Source of the DNA: Mycobacteroides abscessus ATCC 19977
GTDB taxonomy: Bacteria; Actinomycetota; Actinomycetes; Mycobacteriales; Mycobacteriaceae
DNA length: 64,000 bases
Direction: 5' to 3'
NCBI RefSeq assembly: GCF_000069185.1
Contig: NC_010397.1
Location: forward strand, 1-64,000
Position 1 is the stretch's first letter; each line of letters starts with the position of its first letter. This document shows positions 18,389 through 27,423 of this stretch, piece by piece. The notes beneath the pieces are model-generated. The model worked only from the letters and a program-made list of their open reading frames with translations, did no database searches and was not told the DNA's origin. The position numbers and the translations under genes were made by a program.

Positions 18389-20908
18389 ATGACTGACACA
18401 ACGCTGCCCCCCGGCGGTGATGACGCCGTCGACCGCATCGAACCGGTAGACATCCAGCAGGAGATGCAGCGCAGCTACATCGATTACGCCATGAGTGTGA
18501 TCGTGGGCCGCGCCCTCCCCGAGGTCCGCGATGGCCTCAAGCCAGTGCACCGCCGCGTCCTGTACGCGATGTATGACTCCGGCTTCCGCCCCGACCGCAG
18601 CCATGCCAAGTCGGCGCGCTCGGTTGCCGAGACCATGGGTAACTATCACCCCCACGGTGACGCGTCCATCTACGACACCCTCGTGCGTATGGCCCAGCCT
18701 TGGTCGCTGCGCTACCCGCTGGTGGACGGACAGGGCAACTTCGGCTCACCGGGTAACGACCCGGCGGCCGCCATGCGTTACACCGAGGCTCGGCTCACGC
18801 CGCTGGCCATGGAGATGTTGCGTGAAATCGATGAGGAAACAGTCGATTTCATTCCGAACTACGACGGCCGCGTCATGGAGCCGACGGTGTTGCCGAGCCG
18901 GTTTCCGAACCTGCTGGCCAACGGTTCGGGCGGTATCGCCGTCGGTATGGCCACCAACATGCCGCCGCACAACCTGCGTGAGTTGGCCGAAGCCGTCTAC
19001 TGGGCGTTGGACAACCACGAGGCGGACGAGGAGACCACTCTCAAGGCGGTCTGCGAAAAGATCACCGGTCCCGACTTCCCGACGTCGGGATTGATCGTTG
19101 GGACGCAGGGTATTCACGACGCCTACACCACGGGCCGTGGCTCCATCCGGATGCGGGGTGTGGCCGAGATCGAGGAAGACTCCAAGGGCAGAACGTCTTT
19201 GGTGATCACCGAGCTGCCGTACCAGGTCAACCACGACAACTTCATCACCTCCATCGCCGAGCAGGTGCGCGACGGCAAGATTGCGGGCATCTCCAACATC
19301 GAGGACCAGAGCTCCGATCGTGTCGGCCTGCGAATCGTGGTGGTACTCAAGCGCGATGCCGTGGCCAAGGTGGTGCTGAACAACCTCTACAAGCACACCC
19401 AGCTGCAGACCAGCTTTGGTGCGAACATGCTGTCGATCGTCGACGGCGTGCCGCGCACGCTGCGTCTGGACCAGTTGATCCGGCTCTACGTCAATCACCA
19501 GTTGGACGTCATCATTCGGCGCACCCGGTACCGGTTGCGCAAGGCGAACGAGCGCGCGCACATCTTGCGCGGTTTGGTCAAAGCCCTTGACGCCCTTGAT
19601 GAAGTGATCGCGTTGATTCGGGCGTCGCAGACGGTGGACATCGCCCGCACGGGCCTGATCGAGTTGCTGGACGTCGATGAGATCCAGGCCCAGGCCATCC
19701 TCGACATGCAGCTGCGTCGCCTGGCGGCCCTGGAGCGGCAGAAGATCATCGACGACCTCGCCAAGATCGAGGCCGAGATCGCCGACCTCGAGGACATCCT
19801 GGCCAAGCCGGAACGTCAGCGCGCCATCGTCAAGGACGAACTCGCCGAGATCACCGAGAAGTACGGCGACGACCGCCGGACCCGCATCATCTCGGCGGAC
19901 GGGGACGTCGCCGACGAGGACCTCATCGCGCGTGAGGACGTCGTCGTCACCATCACCGAAACCGGGTACGCCAAGCGCACCAAGACCGACCTGTACCGCA
20001 GCCAGAAGCGCGGTGGCAAGGGCGTGCAGGGTGCCGGCCTGAAGCAGGATGACATCGTCAAGCACTTCTTTGTGTGCTCGACGCATGACTGGATCCTGTT
20101 CTTCACCACCAAGGGCCGCGTCTATCGCGCCAAGGCGTATGACTTGCCCGAGGCTGCCCGCACCGCGCGCGGCCAGCACGTCGCCAATCTGCTGGCCTTC
20201 CAGCCGGAAGAGCGCATCGCGCAGGTCATCCAGATCAAGAGCTACGAGGACGCGCCATACCTGGTGCTCGCCACCAAGAACGGCTTGGTCAAGAAGTCCA
20301 AACTCACCGAGTTCGACTCCAACCGCAGCGGTGGCCTGGTGGCCGTCAACCTGCGTGACGGCGACGAGTTGGTGGGTGCGGTGCTGTGCTCGGCCGAGGA
20401 CGATCTGCTGCTGGTCTCGGCCCATGGGCAGTCCATCCGATTCAGTGCCACCGACGAGGCGTTGCGGCCGATGGGCCGCGCCACTTCCGGTGTGCAGGGC
20501 ATGCGCTTCAACGGCGAGGACGACTTGTTGTCGCTCAACGTCGTCCGTGAGGGCACCTACCTGCTGGTGGCCACTTCGGGCGGTTACTCCAAGCGCACCG
20601 CCATCGAGGAGTACCCAGTACAGGGACGTGGCGGTAAGGGTGTGCTGACGGTTCAGTACGACCCGCGCCGTGGCTCCCTGGTGGGTGCGCTCGTCGTGGA
20701 CGAGGAATCCGAGCTGTACGCCATCACCTCCGGCGGAGGCGTCATCCGCACCATCGCGAAGCAGGTCCGCAAGGCCGGCCGCCAAACCAAGGGCGTGCGG
20801 CTGATGAACCTCGGCGAGGGCGACACCCTTTTGGCGATCGCGCATAATGCCGATGAGGGAGATGCTGACCCCGATGAGGATGCAGCCGGCACGACCGCAG
20901 GCGAGTAA
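18389..20908 (+). CDS. gyrA: DNA gyrase subunit A
   Basis: GyrA cuts and rejoins DNA in the gyrase heterotetramer. The 839-residue protein has catalytic Tyr131 (in MRYTEAR), the quinolone region [12 protein letters not shown] at 87-98, and a C-terminal beta-pinwheel with the GyrA box QKRGGKG near 540. I place the start at the ATG at 18389 ([10 protein letters not shown]) because GAGGAG lies eight bases upstream and it matches M. tuberculosis; another ATG 15 bases earlier is possible. Ala92 replaces the Ser found at E. coli position 83, as in other mycobacteria. Being 10 kb from gyrB it must use its own promoter, in 18190-18388. Confidence 0.97.
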   Translation: MTDTTLPPGGDDAVDRIEPVDIQQEMQRSYIDYAMSVIVGRALPEVRDGLKPVHRRVLYAMYDSGFRPDRSHAKSARSVAETMGNYHPHGDASIYDTLVRMAQPWSLRYPLVDGQGNFGSPGNDPAAAMRYTEARLTPLAMEMLREIDEETVDFIPNYDGRVMEPTVLPSRFPNLLANGSGGIAVGMATNMPPHNLRELAEAVYWALDNHEADEETTLKAVCEKITGPDFPTSGLIVGTQGIHDAYTTGRGSIRMRGVAEIEEDSKGRTSLVITELPYQVNHDNFITSIAEQVRDGKIAGISNIEDQSSDRVGLRIVVVLKRDAVAKVVLNNLYKHTQLQTSFGANMLSIVDGVPRTLRLDQLIRLYVNHQLDVIIRRTRYRLRKANERAHILRGLVKALDALDEVIALIRASQTVDIARTGLIELLDVDEIQAQAILDMQLRRLAALERQKIIDDLAKIEAEIADLEDILAKPERQRAIVKDELAEITEKYGDDRRTRIISADGDVADEDLIAREDVVVTITETGYAKRTKTDLYRSQKRGGKGVQGAGLKQDDIVKHFFVCSTHDWILFFTTKGRVYRAKAYDLPEAARTARGQHVANLLAFQPEERIAQVIQIKSYEDAPYLVLATKNGLVKKSKLTEFDSNRSGGLVAVNLRDGDELVGAVLCSAEDDLLLVSAHGQSIRFSATDEALRPMGRATSGVQGMRFNGEDDLLSLNVVREGTYLLVATSGGYSKRTAIEEYPVQGRGGKGVLTVQYDPRRGSLVGALVVDEESELYAITSGGGVIRTIAKQVRKAGRQTKGVRLMNLGEGDTLLAIAHNADEGDADPDEDAAGTTAGE

Positions 20909-20918
20909 GGAGCTGTAG

Positions 20919-21860
20919 GTGAGTTCACCGAACGATCCGGGGGAGTCTGGCGCAAACGAACGCCCCGTGGACCAGGCGGACTTGCCTCCCTGGCAGCGGG
21001 CGGAGCGGCGGCGTGGTTCACACGCCGCCGCTACCGGCCCGCAGCGGATTCCCGACCGCGAGCCGCGCCCCGGTGGCGCACCGACCGAGATCATCCCGAT
21101 TGTGGACGACGCTTCGGCCCCTCCTACGGCGCCGACATCGGCCCCGCGCCCCAGTGGCCGTCCGTCCGCAGGACTGGATGCCCGGCTCAGCAGATTCATC
21201 TCCGGAACGGCCGCACCGGCCGGATTCACCACCCCGCCTGCGCGGGCTGAGGCGGATCCGGAGCCCGAACCGTACGACGAGGTGCCGGAGCGCCCCGAAA
21301 GATCCGAGAGGGCCGATCGGCCCGAGCCGCCCCGCGCGGGCACTCCGTGGGGCGAGTCCGGCGCGCAAGAGCCGGTGCGCGCCTCCAAGAGCGCTCTCAA
21401 GAACGAAGACCTGCCGGATCTGTCCGGGCCGGTCCCCCGTCCGCCCCGCAGAAGTGATGCGGCACAAGGCGGTTCGGCAGTTACCGTGGGCCCGTCGCGG
21501 CGGGGTCCGCTGCGTGCGGCCATGCAGATCCGGCGCATCGATCCGTGGGCGACGCTCAAGGTGTCGCTGGTGCTGTCGGTGGTGTTCTTCTTCGTCTGGA
21601 TGATCGCCGTCGCCATGCTGTATCTGGTGCTCGGCGCGATGGGTGTGTGGTCGAAGCTCAACGAGAACGTGGGTGAGCTCATCACCAACAGCGGCGGCGG
21701 TGAGCTGGTGTCCAGCGGCACCATCTTCGGTACCGCGCTGCTGATCGGTTTGGTGAATATCGTCCTGATGACCGCGGCCGCGACCATTGGTGCGTTCATC
21801 TACAACTTGACCACCGATCTTGTCGGAGGCATCGAGATCACATTGGCCGATCGTGACTAA
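20919..21860 (+). CDS. DUF3566 membrane protein
   Basis: A 313-residue protein: residues 1-185 are a disordered Pro/Arg/Glu-rich cytoplasmic region, and the last 130 form the DUF3566 domain with two membrane segments (about 207-234 and 265-292) and MQIRRIDPWATLKVSL just before the first. The GTG at 20919 follows GGAGCTGTAG, ten bases behind gyrA, so it is co-transcribed with it. The M. tuberculosis counterpart is Rv0007. Its function is unknown; the conserved position after gyrA and before ileT is its main feature. Confidence 0.92.
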   Translation: MSSPNDPGESGANERPVDQADLPPWQRAERRRGSHAAATGPQRIPDREPRPGGAPTEIIPIVDDASAPPTAPTSAPRPSGRPSAGLDARLSRFISGTAAPAGFTTPPARAEADPEPEPYDEVPERPERSERADRPEPPRAGTPWGESGAQEPVRASKSALKNEDLPDLSGPVPRPPRRSDAAQGGSAVTVGPSRRGPLRAAMQIRRIDPWATLKVSLVLSVVFFFVWMIAVAMLYLVLGAMGVWSKLNENVGELITNSGGGELVSSGTIFGTALLIGLVNIVLMTAAATIGAFIYNLTTDLVGGIEITLADRD

Positions 21861-21908
21861 CGGTTTGGGATGCAACCCATCCGTGGGGTAATCTCTGCGT
21901 TCGGCTCA

Positions 21909-21985
21909 GGGGCTATAGCTCAGGCGGTTAGAGCGCTTCGCTGATAACGAAGAGGTCGGAGGTTCGAGTCCTCCTAGCCCCACCA
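21909..21985 (+). tRNA. ileT: tRNA-Ile (anticodon GAT)
   Basis: The sequence folds as a full cloverleaf: acceptor GGGGCTA (21909-21915) with TAGCCCC (21975-21981), anticodon stem CTTCG/CGAAG around the loop CTGATAA (anticodon GAT), and T-arm GGAGG-TTCGAGT-CCTCC. The discriminator is A21982 and the CCA end is encoded (21983-21985). Confidence 0.97.
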
Positions 21986-22007
21986 CACTTGTTGGGAGGT
22001 CCACCAC

Positions 22008-22121
22008 GTGAGAGTGCTGCTGCTGGTACTCGCTTTGTTGGGCGTGGCCTACGCGGCAGCACTCGCCGTGGCCCGCAACAACATGGAAGTGTGGCATACA
22101 GCAGCAGGTGAGGGGCCTTAG
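22008..22121 (+). CDS. DLW-39-like 37-residue protein
   Basis: A tiny gene between the two tRNAs. GTG at 22008, preceded by GGGAGG at 21994-21999, encodes 37 residues: a hydrophobic N-terminal helix (VRVLLLVLALLGVAYAAALA) followed by a polar tail with NNMEVWHTAAG. Mycobacteria carry a conserved short protein at this spot (the DLW-39 family, named for a DLW motif and about 39 residues); here E-V-W stands where D-L-W is usual. It would be a single-pass membrane peptide. The TAG stop (22119-22121) lies inside the first ten bases of tRNA-Ala. Confidence 0.75.
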   Translation: MRVLLLVLALLGVAYAAALAVARNNMEVWHTAAGEGP

Positions 22122-22184
22122 CTCAGTTGGTAGAGCGCTACCTTTGCAAGGTAGATGTCAGGAGTTCGATTCTCCTAGGCTCCA
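22112..22184 (+). tRNA. alaT: tRNA-Ala (anticodon TGC)
   Basis: Cloverleaf with acceptor GGGGCCT (22112-22118) and AGGCTCC (22177-22183), which gives the G3:U70 pair that identifies tRNA-Ala. The anticodon stem is CTACC/GGTAG around TTTGCAA (anticodon TGC), the T-arm AGGAG-TTCGATT-CTCCT. Discriminator A22184; CCA is not encoded. A 37-residue gene ends in its 5' part, and a minus-strand MFS gene ends in its 3' part. Confidence 0.96.
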
Positions 22185-23429
22185 CAAATTCTTGTCCTGC
22201 GAGCAGACGCTCAGTGCTCCTATTGCTTGGCTTGATTCGCGTGGCCGTAGTGCCGCAGTCAGGAGTTGGAGGAGCGCGAACCCCGCTCCGACAGTGCAAA
22301 CCCCCGTCCATCCCCATCTACTGCCAGCGACCGAGACCGCAGCGGAGCCGAGCGCCCCGCCTGCGAAGTATGCGGTCATGTACGCCGAGGTGATGCGTGA
22401 ACGCGCGTCGCCGGGGAGTGCGTATATCTGACTCTGGTTCGTGACGTGCATCGCCTGGACACCGAAGTCGAGTAGGAGGATCCCCAGCACAAGTGCGATG
22501 AGGTCGTCTCCTCCGAAGAGGAGTGCGGGCCACGAGACGAGCATCGTGATCGCGGCGCCCAGTGTGGTCGTCGCTGACCGCCCGCTGTCCGCGAGCTTCC
22601 CGGCGAATCGTGCACCCAGTGCGCCGGCTGCGCCGATGACGCCGAACAACCCGATCACGCCTTCGGAATAGCCGTAAGGCTCCCCAGAGAGCAGGCTTGT
22701 GAGTGCCGTCCACAAGACGCTGAATTGTGCGAAGGCGATCGCGCCGAAGAGCATGCGCGTCCGCAGTACTTTCTGTTGGTAGACGAGGTCCAGCACGGAG
22801 CCCAGCAGACGAATGTAGTTCCTGGTGGTACCGGCGGATTCCTCCGATGGCAGTCGTCGGGCAAGCGCGGCGGCAACGGCTAGCATGCTCGTCGCGGCCG
22901 TGACATAGACGGCGCGCCAGCCCGCAAGGTCGGCAATGAGTCCGGCTGCTGTTCGTGCGAGCAGGATTCCGATGAGGAGACCACTCATCACGGTTCCGAC
23001 GACCCTGCCTCGTTGCTCGGCGGGCGCGAGTGTGGCAGTAAGTGCGACAAGTAGCTGGGCGACCACGGCCATCGCGCCGACAAGCGGCGAAAGCCACAGA
23101 ACCCAGGTGCCGGTTGGCGCGAGTGCGGTGAGTCCGAGCACAAGAGCGGAGAGGACGCTCAGACCGACGATGAGCCGCCGACGATTGAGCATGTCGCCGA
23201 GCGGGAGAATGAGGAACAGGCTCGCCGCGAACCCGAGTTGCGTGAGTGTCACAATCAGCGGAGCGACTGTGGCTGGGATACCGAGATCGGTCCCGATCGC
23301 ATCGAGCAAGGGCTGGCTGTAATAGGCGACGGCGACGGAAGTCGCGGTTGCGATGGCGAGCAGAGCGACGACGGACCGAGGCAGCGTACGTGCCGAACCG
23401 CTCGCGGGCCCCTGTGCTGAATTCTTCAC
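22158..23429 (-). CDS. MFS transporter, YnfM/AraJ-like efflux type
   Basis: A 423-residue major facilitator with about 12 membrane segments. The early motif VAYYSQPLLDAIG (about 34-46) and the loop 2-3 motif GDMLNRRRLIVG (near 78-89) are typical of YnfM/YgaY-like drug or sugar efflux carriers. The start is a GTG at 23429 with only a weak GAAG before it. The last 20 residues are odd: the final segment LWSLGESNS is the antisense of the tRNA-Ala T-arm and acceptor, because the reading frame runs into that gene before meeting a stop. It is divergent from a LysR regulator, which probably controls it. Codon and base composition are slightly less GC-biased than the core genes. Confidence 0.87.
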   Translation of the reverse strand: MKNSAQGPASGSARTLPRSVVALLAIATATSVAVAYYSQPLLDAIGTDLGIPATVAPLIVTLTQLGFAASLFLILPLGDMLNRRRLIVGLSVLSALVLGLTALAPTGTWVLWLSPLVGAMAVVAQLLVALTATLAPAEQRGRVVGTVMSGLLIGILLARTAAGLIADLAGWRAVYVTAATSMLAVAAALARRLPSEESAGTTRNYIRLLGSVLDLVYQQKVLRTRMLFGAIAFAQFSVLWTALTSLLSGEPYGYSEGVIGLFGVIGAAGALGARFAGKLADSGRSATTTLGAAITMLVSWPALLFGGDDLIALVLGILLLDFGVQAMHVTNQSQIYALPGDARSRITSAYMTAYFAGGALGSAAVSVAGSRWGWTGVCTVGAGFALLQLLTAALRPRESSQAIGALSVCSQDKNLWSLGESNS

Positions 23430-23487
23430 GGCTTCAACTCTGCGCGTCCGCAGGCCACGGGTCGAAGACCCATCCGGAGCGAACTCG

Positions 23488-23502
23488 ATACCTTGAAGGT
23501 AT
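23488..23502. promoter_or_regulatory. LysR-type operator overlapping the regulator start
   Basis: ATACCTTGAAGGTAT is a perfect 7-1-7 palindrome and contains the T-N11-A spacing (T23489 to A23501) of LysR binding sites. Its last two bases are the first two of the LysR start codon, in the 71-base gap between the divergent MFS and LysR genes. It is a likely autoregulatory and activation site. Confidence 0.6.
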
Positions 23503-24418
23503 GGAGATCGAGTTGCGTTGGCTGCGTTACGTGGTGGCAGTAGCAGATCACGGTGGCATGCAGCGGGCTGCGGACGCGCTCCACATGACTCAGCCTCCGC
23601 TTAGTCGACAGATCCGTGAACTCGAGCGGCGACTAGGGACATCGCTGTTCACCCGCCGCCCGGTCTCCCTCACCGCGGCGGGTGCCGTATTCGTCGAACA
23701 CGCGCGGGAGGTTCTCTCGTCTGTCGACAACCTTGTCACGGCGACGCGCAGTACCGCGACGGGAGAGGCGGGCGAACTCGCGGTCGGGTACATCCTGTCC
23801 GGGGCCTACGATACGATTCCGCGCCTGCGCGAAGCATCAACAGCCGCATACCCCGGGCTGCGGCTCGACTCCAGGGAACTCTGGCCCGCCCAGCTCGACG
23901 CAGGATTACTCGACGGTGAGCTGGACCTCGTGATCGCGCACACCATGCCTGTCCGACCGGAATTTCGTCGTGAACGACTACGCACTGACCCCTTGGTTGC
24001 CGTCACCCGACCCAAGAATCCCGCGGCGTCGGGAGCTGGCCCAGTGCGACTCGGCGAAGCCTTCGACGGGCAGACATTCGTGTTCTACGACCCAAAGTAC
24101 GCACCCGAGCACTACGCCGTCCTCACCAAGGCGCTCGATGCGGGCGGCGGATCCCATGCTGTCCGCCTCGACATGACACCAGGCTTACGTAACATCGTCC
24201 TCCCCGACGACTACAGCTTTACGCTGATCCCCGAGTCCATGAAACCCTTTCTGCCCCGCACTGTCCGCGAGGTTCCGCTAGACACCAGCGCGCTTCCCGC
24301 TCTAGAGGTCGAACTCGTGTGGCATCGAGAACGCGAATCACCGGGCCTGCTGCGATTCCTTGCTATTGCTCGAGAGGTGAGTGCCGGGCGCGACTGGTTG
24401 ACCGCTTCATATACCTGA
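23501..24418 (+). CDS. LysR-family transcriptional regulator
   Basis: A 305-residue LysR regulator: winged helix-turn-helix at residues 3-62 (LRYVVAVADHGGMQRAADALHMTQPPLSRQIRELERRLG), then a periplasmic-binding-like effector domain (about 90-295). The ATG at 23501 gives the standard LysR N-terminus (MEIELRWLRY); AAGG lies within the overlapping palindrome. It is divergent from the MFS efflux gene, the classical arrangement for a regulator of its neighbour. The pair lies between tRNA-Ala and cwsA, which are neighbours in M. tuberculosis, so it is an insertion in this lineage. Confidence 0.92.
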   Translation: MEIELRWLRYVVAVADHGGMQRAADALHMTQPPLSRQIRELERRLGTSLFTRRPVSLTAAGAVFVEHAREVLSSVDNLVTATRSTATGEAGELAVGYILSGAYDTIPRLREASTAAYPGLRLDSRELWPAQLDAGLLDGELDLVIAHTMPVRPEFRRERLRTDPLVAVTRPKNPAASGAGPVRLGEAFDGQTFVFYDPKYAPEHYAVLTKALDAGGGSHAVRLDMTPGLRNIVLPDDYSFTLIPESMKPFLPRTVREVPLDTSALPALEVELVWHRERESPGLLRFLAIAREVSAGRDWLTASYT

Positions 24419-24438
24419 CCCGGTGCGGGAGTGTCGCC

Positions 24439-24843
24439 TTACGGTTGCGGTTGCGGATCCACGCTCGGTGCCAGCGGTGACGGCTCGGGTTGCCCAGAGC
24501 GCCGCAGCACGCTGAACGCCACAGCGCCAGCGCCCAGCAGCCCTACGACGGCAAGGCCGGTCAGTGCGCGGGGCAGCTTGCGCTTGCGGGCGCCGCTGAC
24601 CACCTCAGGGAGGGTGTCGACAACGTCGGCGACGGCGTCCTGCACCTCTGATGAGACGGCCTTGCCCCGACGGAGCAGCCGGCCCGCGGCGCTGGTCGCC
24701 GATTTGGCCAGGCCGAAGCTGAGCCCGGCGGTACCGCGTGACACGTCGATCGGTGCCAGGGCCGCTTCCTTGAGCCCCCGGGCCAGACGCTGACCGGAGG
24801 TCAGCTTGACGGCGGGTTCTTCGGACTTGGTCAGCAGGCTCAT
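24439..24843 (-). CDS. cwsA: Cell wall synthesis protein CwsA
   Basis: A 134-residue protein. The N-terminal half is helical ([23 protein letters not shown]), a single membrane segment lies at about 94-112, and the C-terminal tail is short and Pro-rich, ending [14 protein letters not shown]. Position, length and the VSRG and AVAF-R-R-S segments match CwsA of M. tuberculosis (Rv0008c), which binds CrgA and Wag31 and helps polar growth and septum formation. It converges on the inserted LysR gene and is divergent from ppiA. Confidence 0.88.
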   Translation of the reverse strand: MSLLTKSEEPAVKLTSGQRLARGLKEAALAPIDVSRGTAGLSFGLAKSATSAAGRLLRRGKAVSSEVQDAVADVVDTLPEVVSGARKRKLPRALTGLAVVGLLGAGAVAFSVLRRSGQPEPSPLAPSVDPQPQP

Positions 24844-25002
24844 CGTCAGCGGGTCCCTTCGTTGGGGTTGTTCAAGACTGGTACTTCAGATTGCCATCTT
24901 TGCGCACCGACAGCCATGCCTCGCGGGAAAAGAACCGCGTGCCGGATGGCTGTTGCGAAACATCCGCATGAATGTCTTTTCCGCGCGGATAAGGTGGTCG
25001 TC

Positions 25003-25539
25003 GTGACTTCACCTACTTCACCGATCCAGACAGCCACCGCAACCCTGCACACCAACCGCGGCGACGTCGTCATCGCGCTCTTCGGTAACCACGCCCCGAA
25101 GACCGTCGCCAACTTCGTCGGCCTGGCCGACGGCAGCAAGGAGTACTCCACCAAGAACGCCAAGGGCGAGGCCGCTGGCCCGTTCTACGACGGCGCCATC
25201 TTCCACCGGGTCATCGACGGATTCATGATCCAGGGCGGTGACCCCACCGGCACCGGACGCGGCGGCCCGGGATATCAGTTCGCCGACGAGTTCCACCCCG
25301 AGCTGCAGTTCGACAAGCCCTACCTGCTGGCCATGGCCAACGCCGGACCGGGCACCAACGGCTCGCAGTTCTTCATCACCGTGGGCAAGACCCCGCACCT
25401 GAACCGCCGCCACACCATCTTCGGCGAAGTGGTGGACCCCGCCTCACAGCAGGTCGTCGACTCCATCGCCTCCACCGCCGTCGATCGCGGCGACCGTCCC
25501 ACCGAGGATGTCGTGATCAACTCGATCACCATCAGCTAG
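25003..25539 (+). CDS. ppiA: Peptidyl-prolyl cis-trans isomerase A (cyclophilin)
   Basis: A 178-residue cyclophilin that speeds proline isomerisation. Active-site segments include [19 protein letters not shown] (about 67-85), [17 protein letters not shown] (about 112-128) and [12 protein letters not shown]. The GTG at 25003 ([20 protein letters not shown]), with AAGGTGG upstream, gives the family length; an open frame upstream has no family support. The next gene, a rhomboid, begins six bases after the stop. Confidence 0.95.
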   Translation: MTSPTSPIQTATATLHTNRGDVVIALFGNHAPKTVANFVGLADGSKEYSTKNAKGEAAGPFYDGAIFHRVIDGFMIQGGDPTGTGRGGPGYQFADEFHPELQFDKPYLLAMANAGPGTNGSQFFITVGKTPHLNRRHTIFGEVVDPASQQVVDSIASTAVDRGDRPTEDVVINSITIS

Positions 25540-25545
25540 GTCTCG

Positions 25546-26409
25546 ATGGCTCATCCCGGTCAGGTCCCGGTCTACGGGTGCGCTTGGCACCCGGACCGGG
25601 CCACCGCGGTGCGCTGCGTGCGGTGCGGGCGCCCCGTGTGTCCGGCCTGCATGCGGTCGGCGCCCGTGGGGCAGCAGTGTGTCGAATGCGTCCAGCAGGG
25701 CGCCAAGTCGGTGCGCCAGGTCAAGCCGCTGCAGCAGGTGCGAGCCTGGATCACCTGGGCGCTGATTGCCGTCAACGTCCTGGTGTACACGGCGACGGTG
25801 TCCGATGGCGTGGGCGGCGATGTCACGGGCAGCCAGCTATTCCGGGAGCTGGTGTTGTACCTGCCCTGGGTGGCCCAGGGTGAACTGTGGCGGACCGTCA
25901 CGACGGGCTTCTTGCATCTGGGTCTGATGCATATCGCCGTCAACATGCTGTCGCTGGCCATGATCGGACCGGGCCTTGAGCGGGCGTTCGGCGGCCAGCG
26001 GTATGCGGCGATCTATGGCACCGCATTGCTCGGCAGTAGCGCCGCGGCCATGTGGCTCAGCCCAAACGCCGTGGTAGCAGGAGCATCGGGCGCCATCTAT
26101 GGCCTGCTGGGTGCGGCGCTCGTGTTGTCTCTGCGCGAGCGGCTGAACCCGCAGACCATCATCATCGTGCTGCTGCTCAACATCGGCCTGAGCATCTCGC
26201 TGCCGGGCATCTCGCTGGCCGGGCACATGGGTGGGCTGCTGTTCGGCGTGCTCAGCGCGGGCGCGCTGCTGTACTACCGCGAGGTGTGCCGGGGCATAGG
26301 CATGCCCGACCTCGCGCGCAAGGCGTCGACACCGTGGGTGCTGGCGGCCGTGGTGGCCGCGCTCTCGGTCGCCCTGATCATGGCGAAGGTGCTGGCCTAC
26401 GCGGGTTGA
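25546..26409 (+). CDS. Rhomboid-family intramembrane serine protease with N-terminal zinc-binding motif
   Basis: A 287-residue membrane protease. Residues 10-50 hold a Cys/His array (C-x-W-H, then C-x2-C, C-x2-C and C-x2-C) like a B-box zinc finger. Six or seven membrane helices follow, with the catalytic serine in GASGAIYG (near 180) and the histidine in AGHMGG (near 225); the HxxxN of helix 2 is present as HIAVN. Serine and histidine are both intact, so it should be active. It follows ppiA by six bases, as in other mycobacteria; substrates are unknown. Confidence 0.92.
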   Translation: MAHPGQVPVYGCAWHPDRATAVRCVRCGRPVCPACMRSAPVGQQCVECVQQGAKSVRQVKPLQQVRAWITWALIAVNVLVYTATVSDGVGGDVTGSQLFRELVLYLPWVAQGELWRTVTTGFLHLGLMHIAVNMLSLAMIGPGLERAFGGQRYAAIYGTALLGSSAAAMWLSPNAVVAGASGAIYGLLGAALVLSLRERLNPQTIIIVLLLNIGLSISLPGISLAGHMGGLLFGVLSAGALLYYREVCRGIGMPDLARKASTPWVLAAVVAALSVALIMAKVLAYAG

Positions 26410-26465
26410 GTCACGGCAGAACAAGCCGCACCGTGCAGGCTCATAACGGGTGAGCTCGAGGCCTG

Positions 26466-27365
26466 TTATCGGGTAGCGGTGATGAAGTAGGCGTCGGACC
26501 ACAGCGAGGTGACGTCGCTGTGCTCACTGGGGGCAGGCCTGCCATAGGCGGCGGCCTGCTCAAGCCGGTTGGCGGTGTCGACCTGCCAGCCATGCTCGCG
26601 CAGCCACTCGATGGGGTCCTGGCGCTCATCGTCGTAGATGAGGGAGCCGATGCTGATGTCCTTGATGAATTCCGGCTTGAGTTTGTTCACGGCGTCCTGC
26701 CATTGACCAGCGGTCGCTTGCCGCCTGCGCCATTCGGTGGCAAGGAAGCTGCCGGGTGCGGAGTGCGCGGTGATGTTCTCGAACAGCGCGTCCTGGGCGG
26801 CCCCGGGCAGATATGCCAGCAGACCCTCGGCGAGCCAGGCAGTGGGTTTAGTGGCGTCGAAGCCCGCCGTCCGCAGGGCCGCGATCCAGTCATCCCGAAG
26901 GTCCACGGCGACCTCGCGCCGCTCGGCCAGCGGTACCGCGTGCTCTTCGCGCAGCACGTGATCCTTGAATTCGAGGACTTTCGGCTGATCGAGCTCGTAC
27001 ACGACGGTGCCGTCGGGCCAGGGCAGCCGGTAGACCCGGGAATCCAGGCCGGCGGCCAGGATCACTACCTGTTGGATGCCGGAACCTGTTGCAGCCGCGA
27101 AGAATTCGTCGAAATACTTGGTACGCACGGCGAGATGGTTGACCAGGTAGACGGTGGCGGTGTCCCACTCGGACTCGGGCGTGCCCGCGGCCAGCGCCTC
27201 GGTGAGACGAGGTTCGCCGGAGGCCTCAACGAAGGCACGGGCGTACTCGTCGCGGATCAGCGGTTCGGTCCGGGTGGTCTCAAGCGCCCGGAACGAGGAC
27301 ACCATCAGGGCCGTGAAACCGACGCTGCTGACAATGTCCCATTGATCGCCGTCGGTCCGTGTCAT
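26466..27365 (-). CDS. SAM-dependent methyltransferase, TIGR00027/LCM-like family
   Basis: A 299-residue member of the large mycobacterial family of putative leucine-carboxyl-methyltransferase-like enzymes: WDIVSSVGFTALMVSSFRA at the N-terminus, the SAM site VVILAAGLDSRVYRLPW at about 99-115, an acidic DQPKVLEFK segment and LAEGLLAYLP near 184-193. Family length is typical. Mycobacteria carry many paralogues, and the natural substrate is unknown. Two near-identical TTACCTA-type repeats lie just upstream of the start. Confidence 0.9.
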   Translation of the reverse strand: MTRTDGDQWDIVSSVGFTALMVSSFRALETTRTEPLIRDEYARAFVEASGEPRLTEALAAGTPESEWDTATVYLVNHLAVRTKYFDEFFAAATGSGIQQVVILAAGLDSRVYRLPWPDGTVVYELDQPKVLEFKDHVLREEHAVPLAERREVAVDLRDDWIAALRTAGFDATKPTAWLAEGLLAYLPGAAQDALFENITAHSAPGSFLATEWRRRQATAGQWQDAVNKLKPEFIKDISIGSLIYDDERQDPIEWLREHGWQVDTANRLEQAAAYGRPAPSEHSDVTSLWSDAYFITATR

Positions 27366-27376
27366 GTGCCCGCCTC

Positions 27377-27400
27377 TTACCTAGGAGTAATTACCTAAGG
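27377..27400. repeat. Short direct repeat upstream of methyltransferase gene
   Basis: TTACCTAGG (27377-27385) and TTACCTAAGG (27391-27400) repeat with a 14-base period within 35 bases of the methyltransferase start codon. The spacing on one DNA face suggests an operator for a regulator of that gene, but no regulator is known. Confidence 0.35.
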
Positions 27401-27423
27401 CAACGATACGCGCGTTGTTGAGA

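Noticed and set aside
18746..21799. A 1017-codon open frame on the minus strand through gyrA and the DUF3566 gene
   Set aside because: It is antisense to two conserved genes and arises from GC codon bias; the translation is low-complexity and unlike any family.
24410..24445. Right-hand att site (duplicate of the tRNA-Ala 3' end) for the MFS/LysR insertion
   Set aside because: No copy of the tRNA end was found at this boundary, so site-specific integration by a tRNA integrase is not supported.
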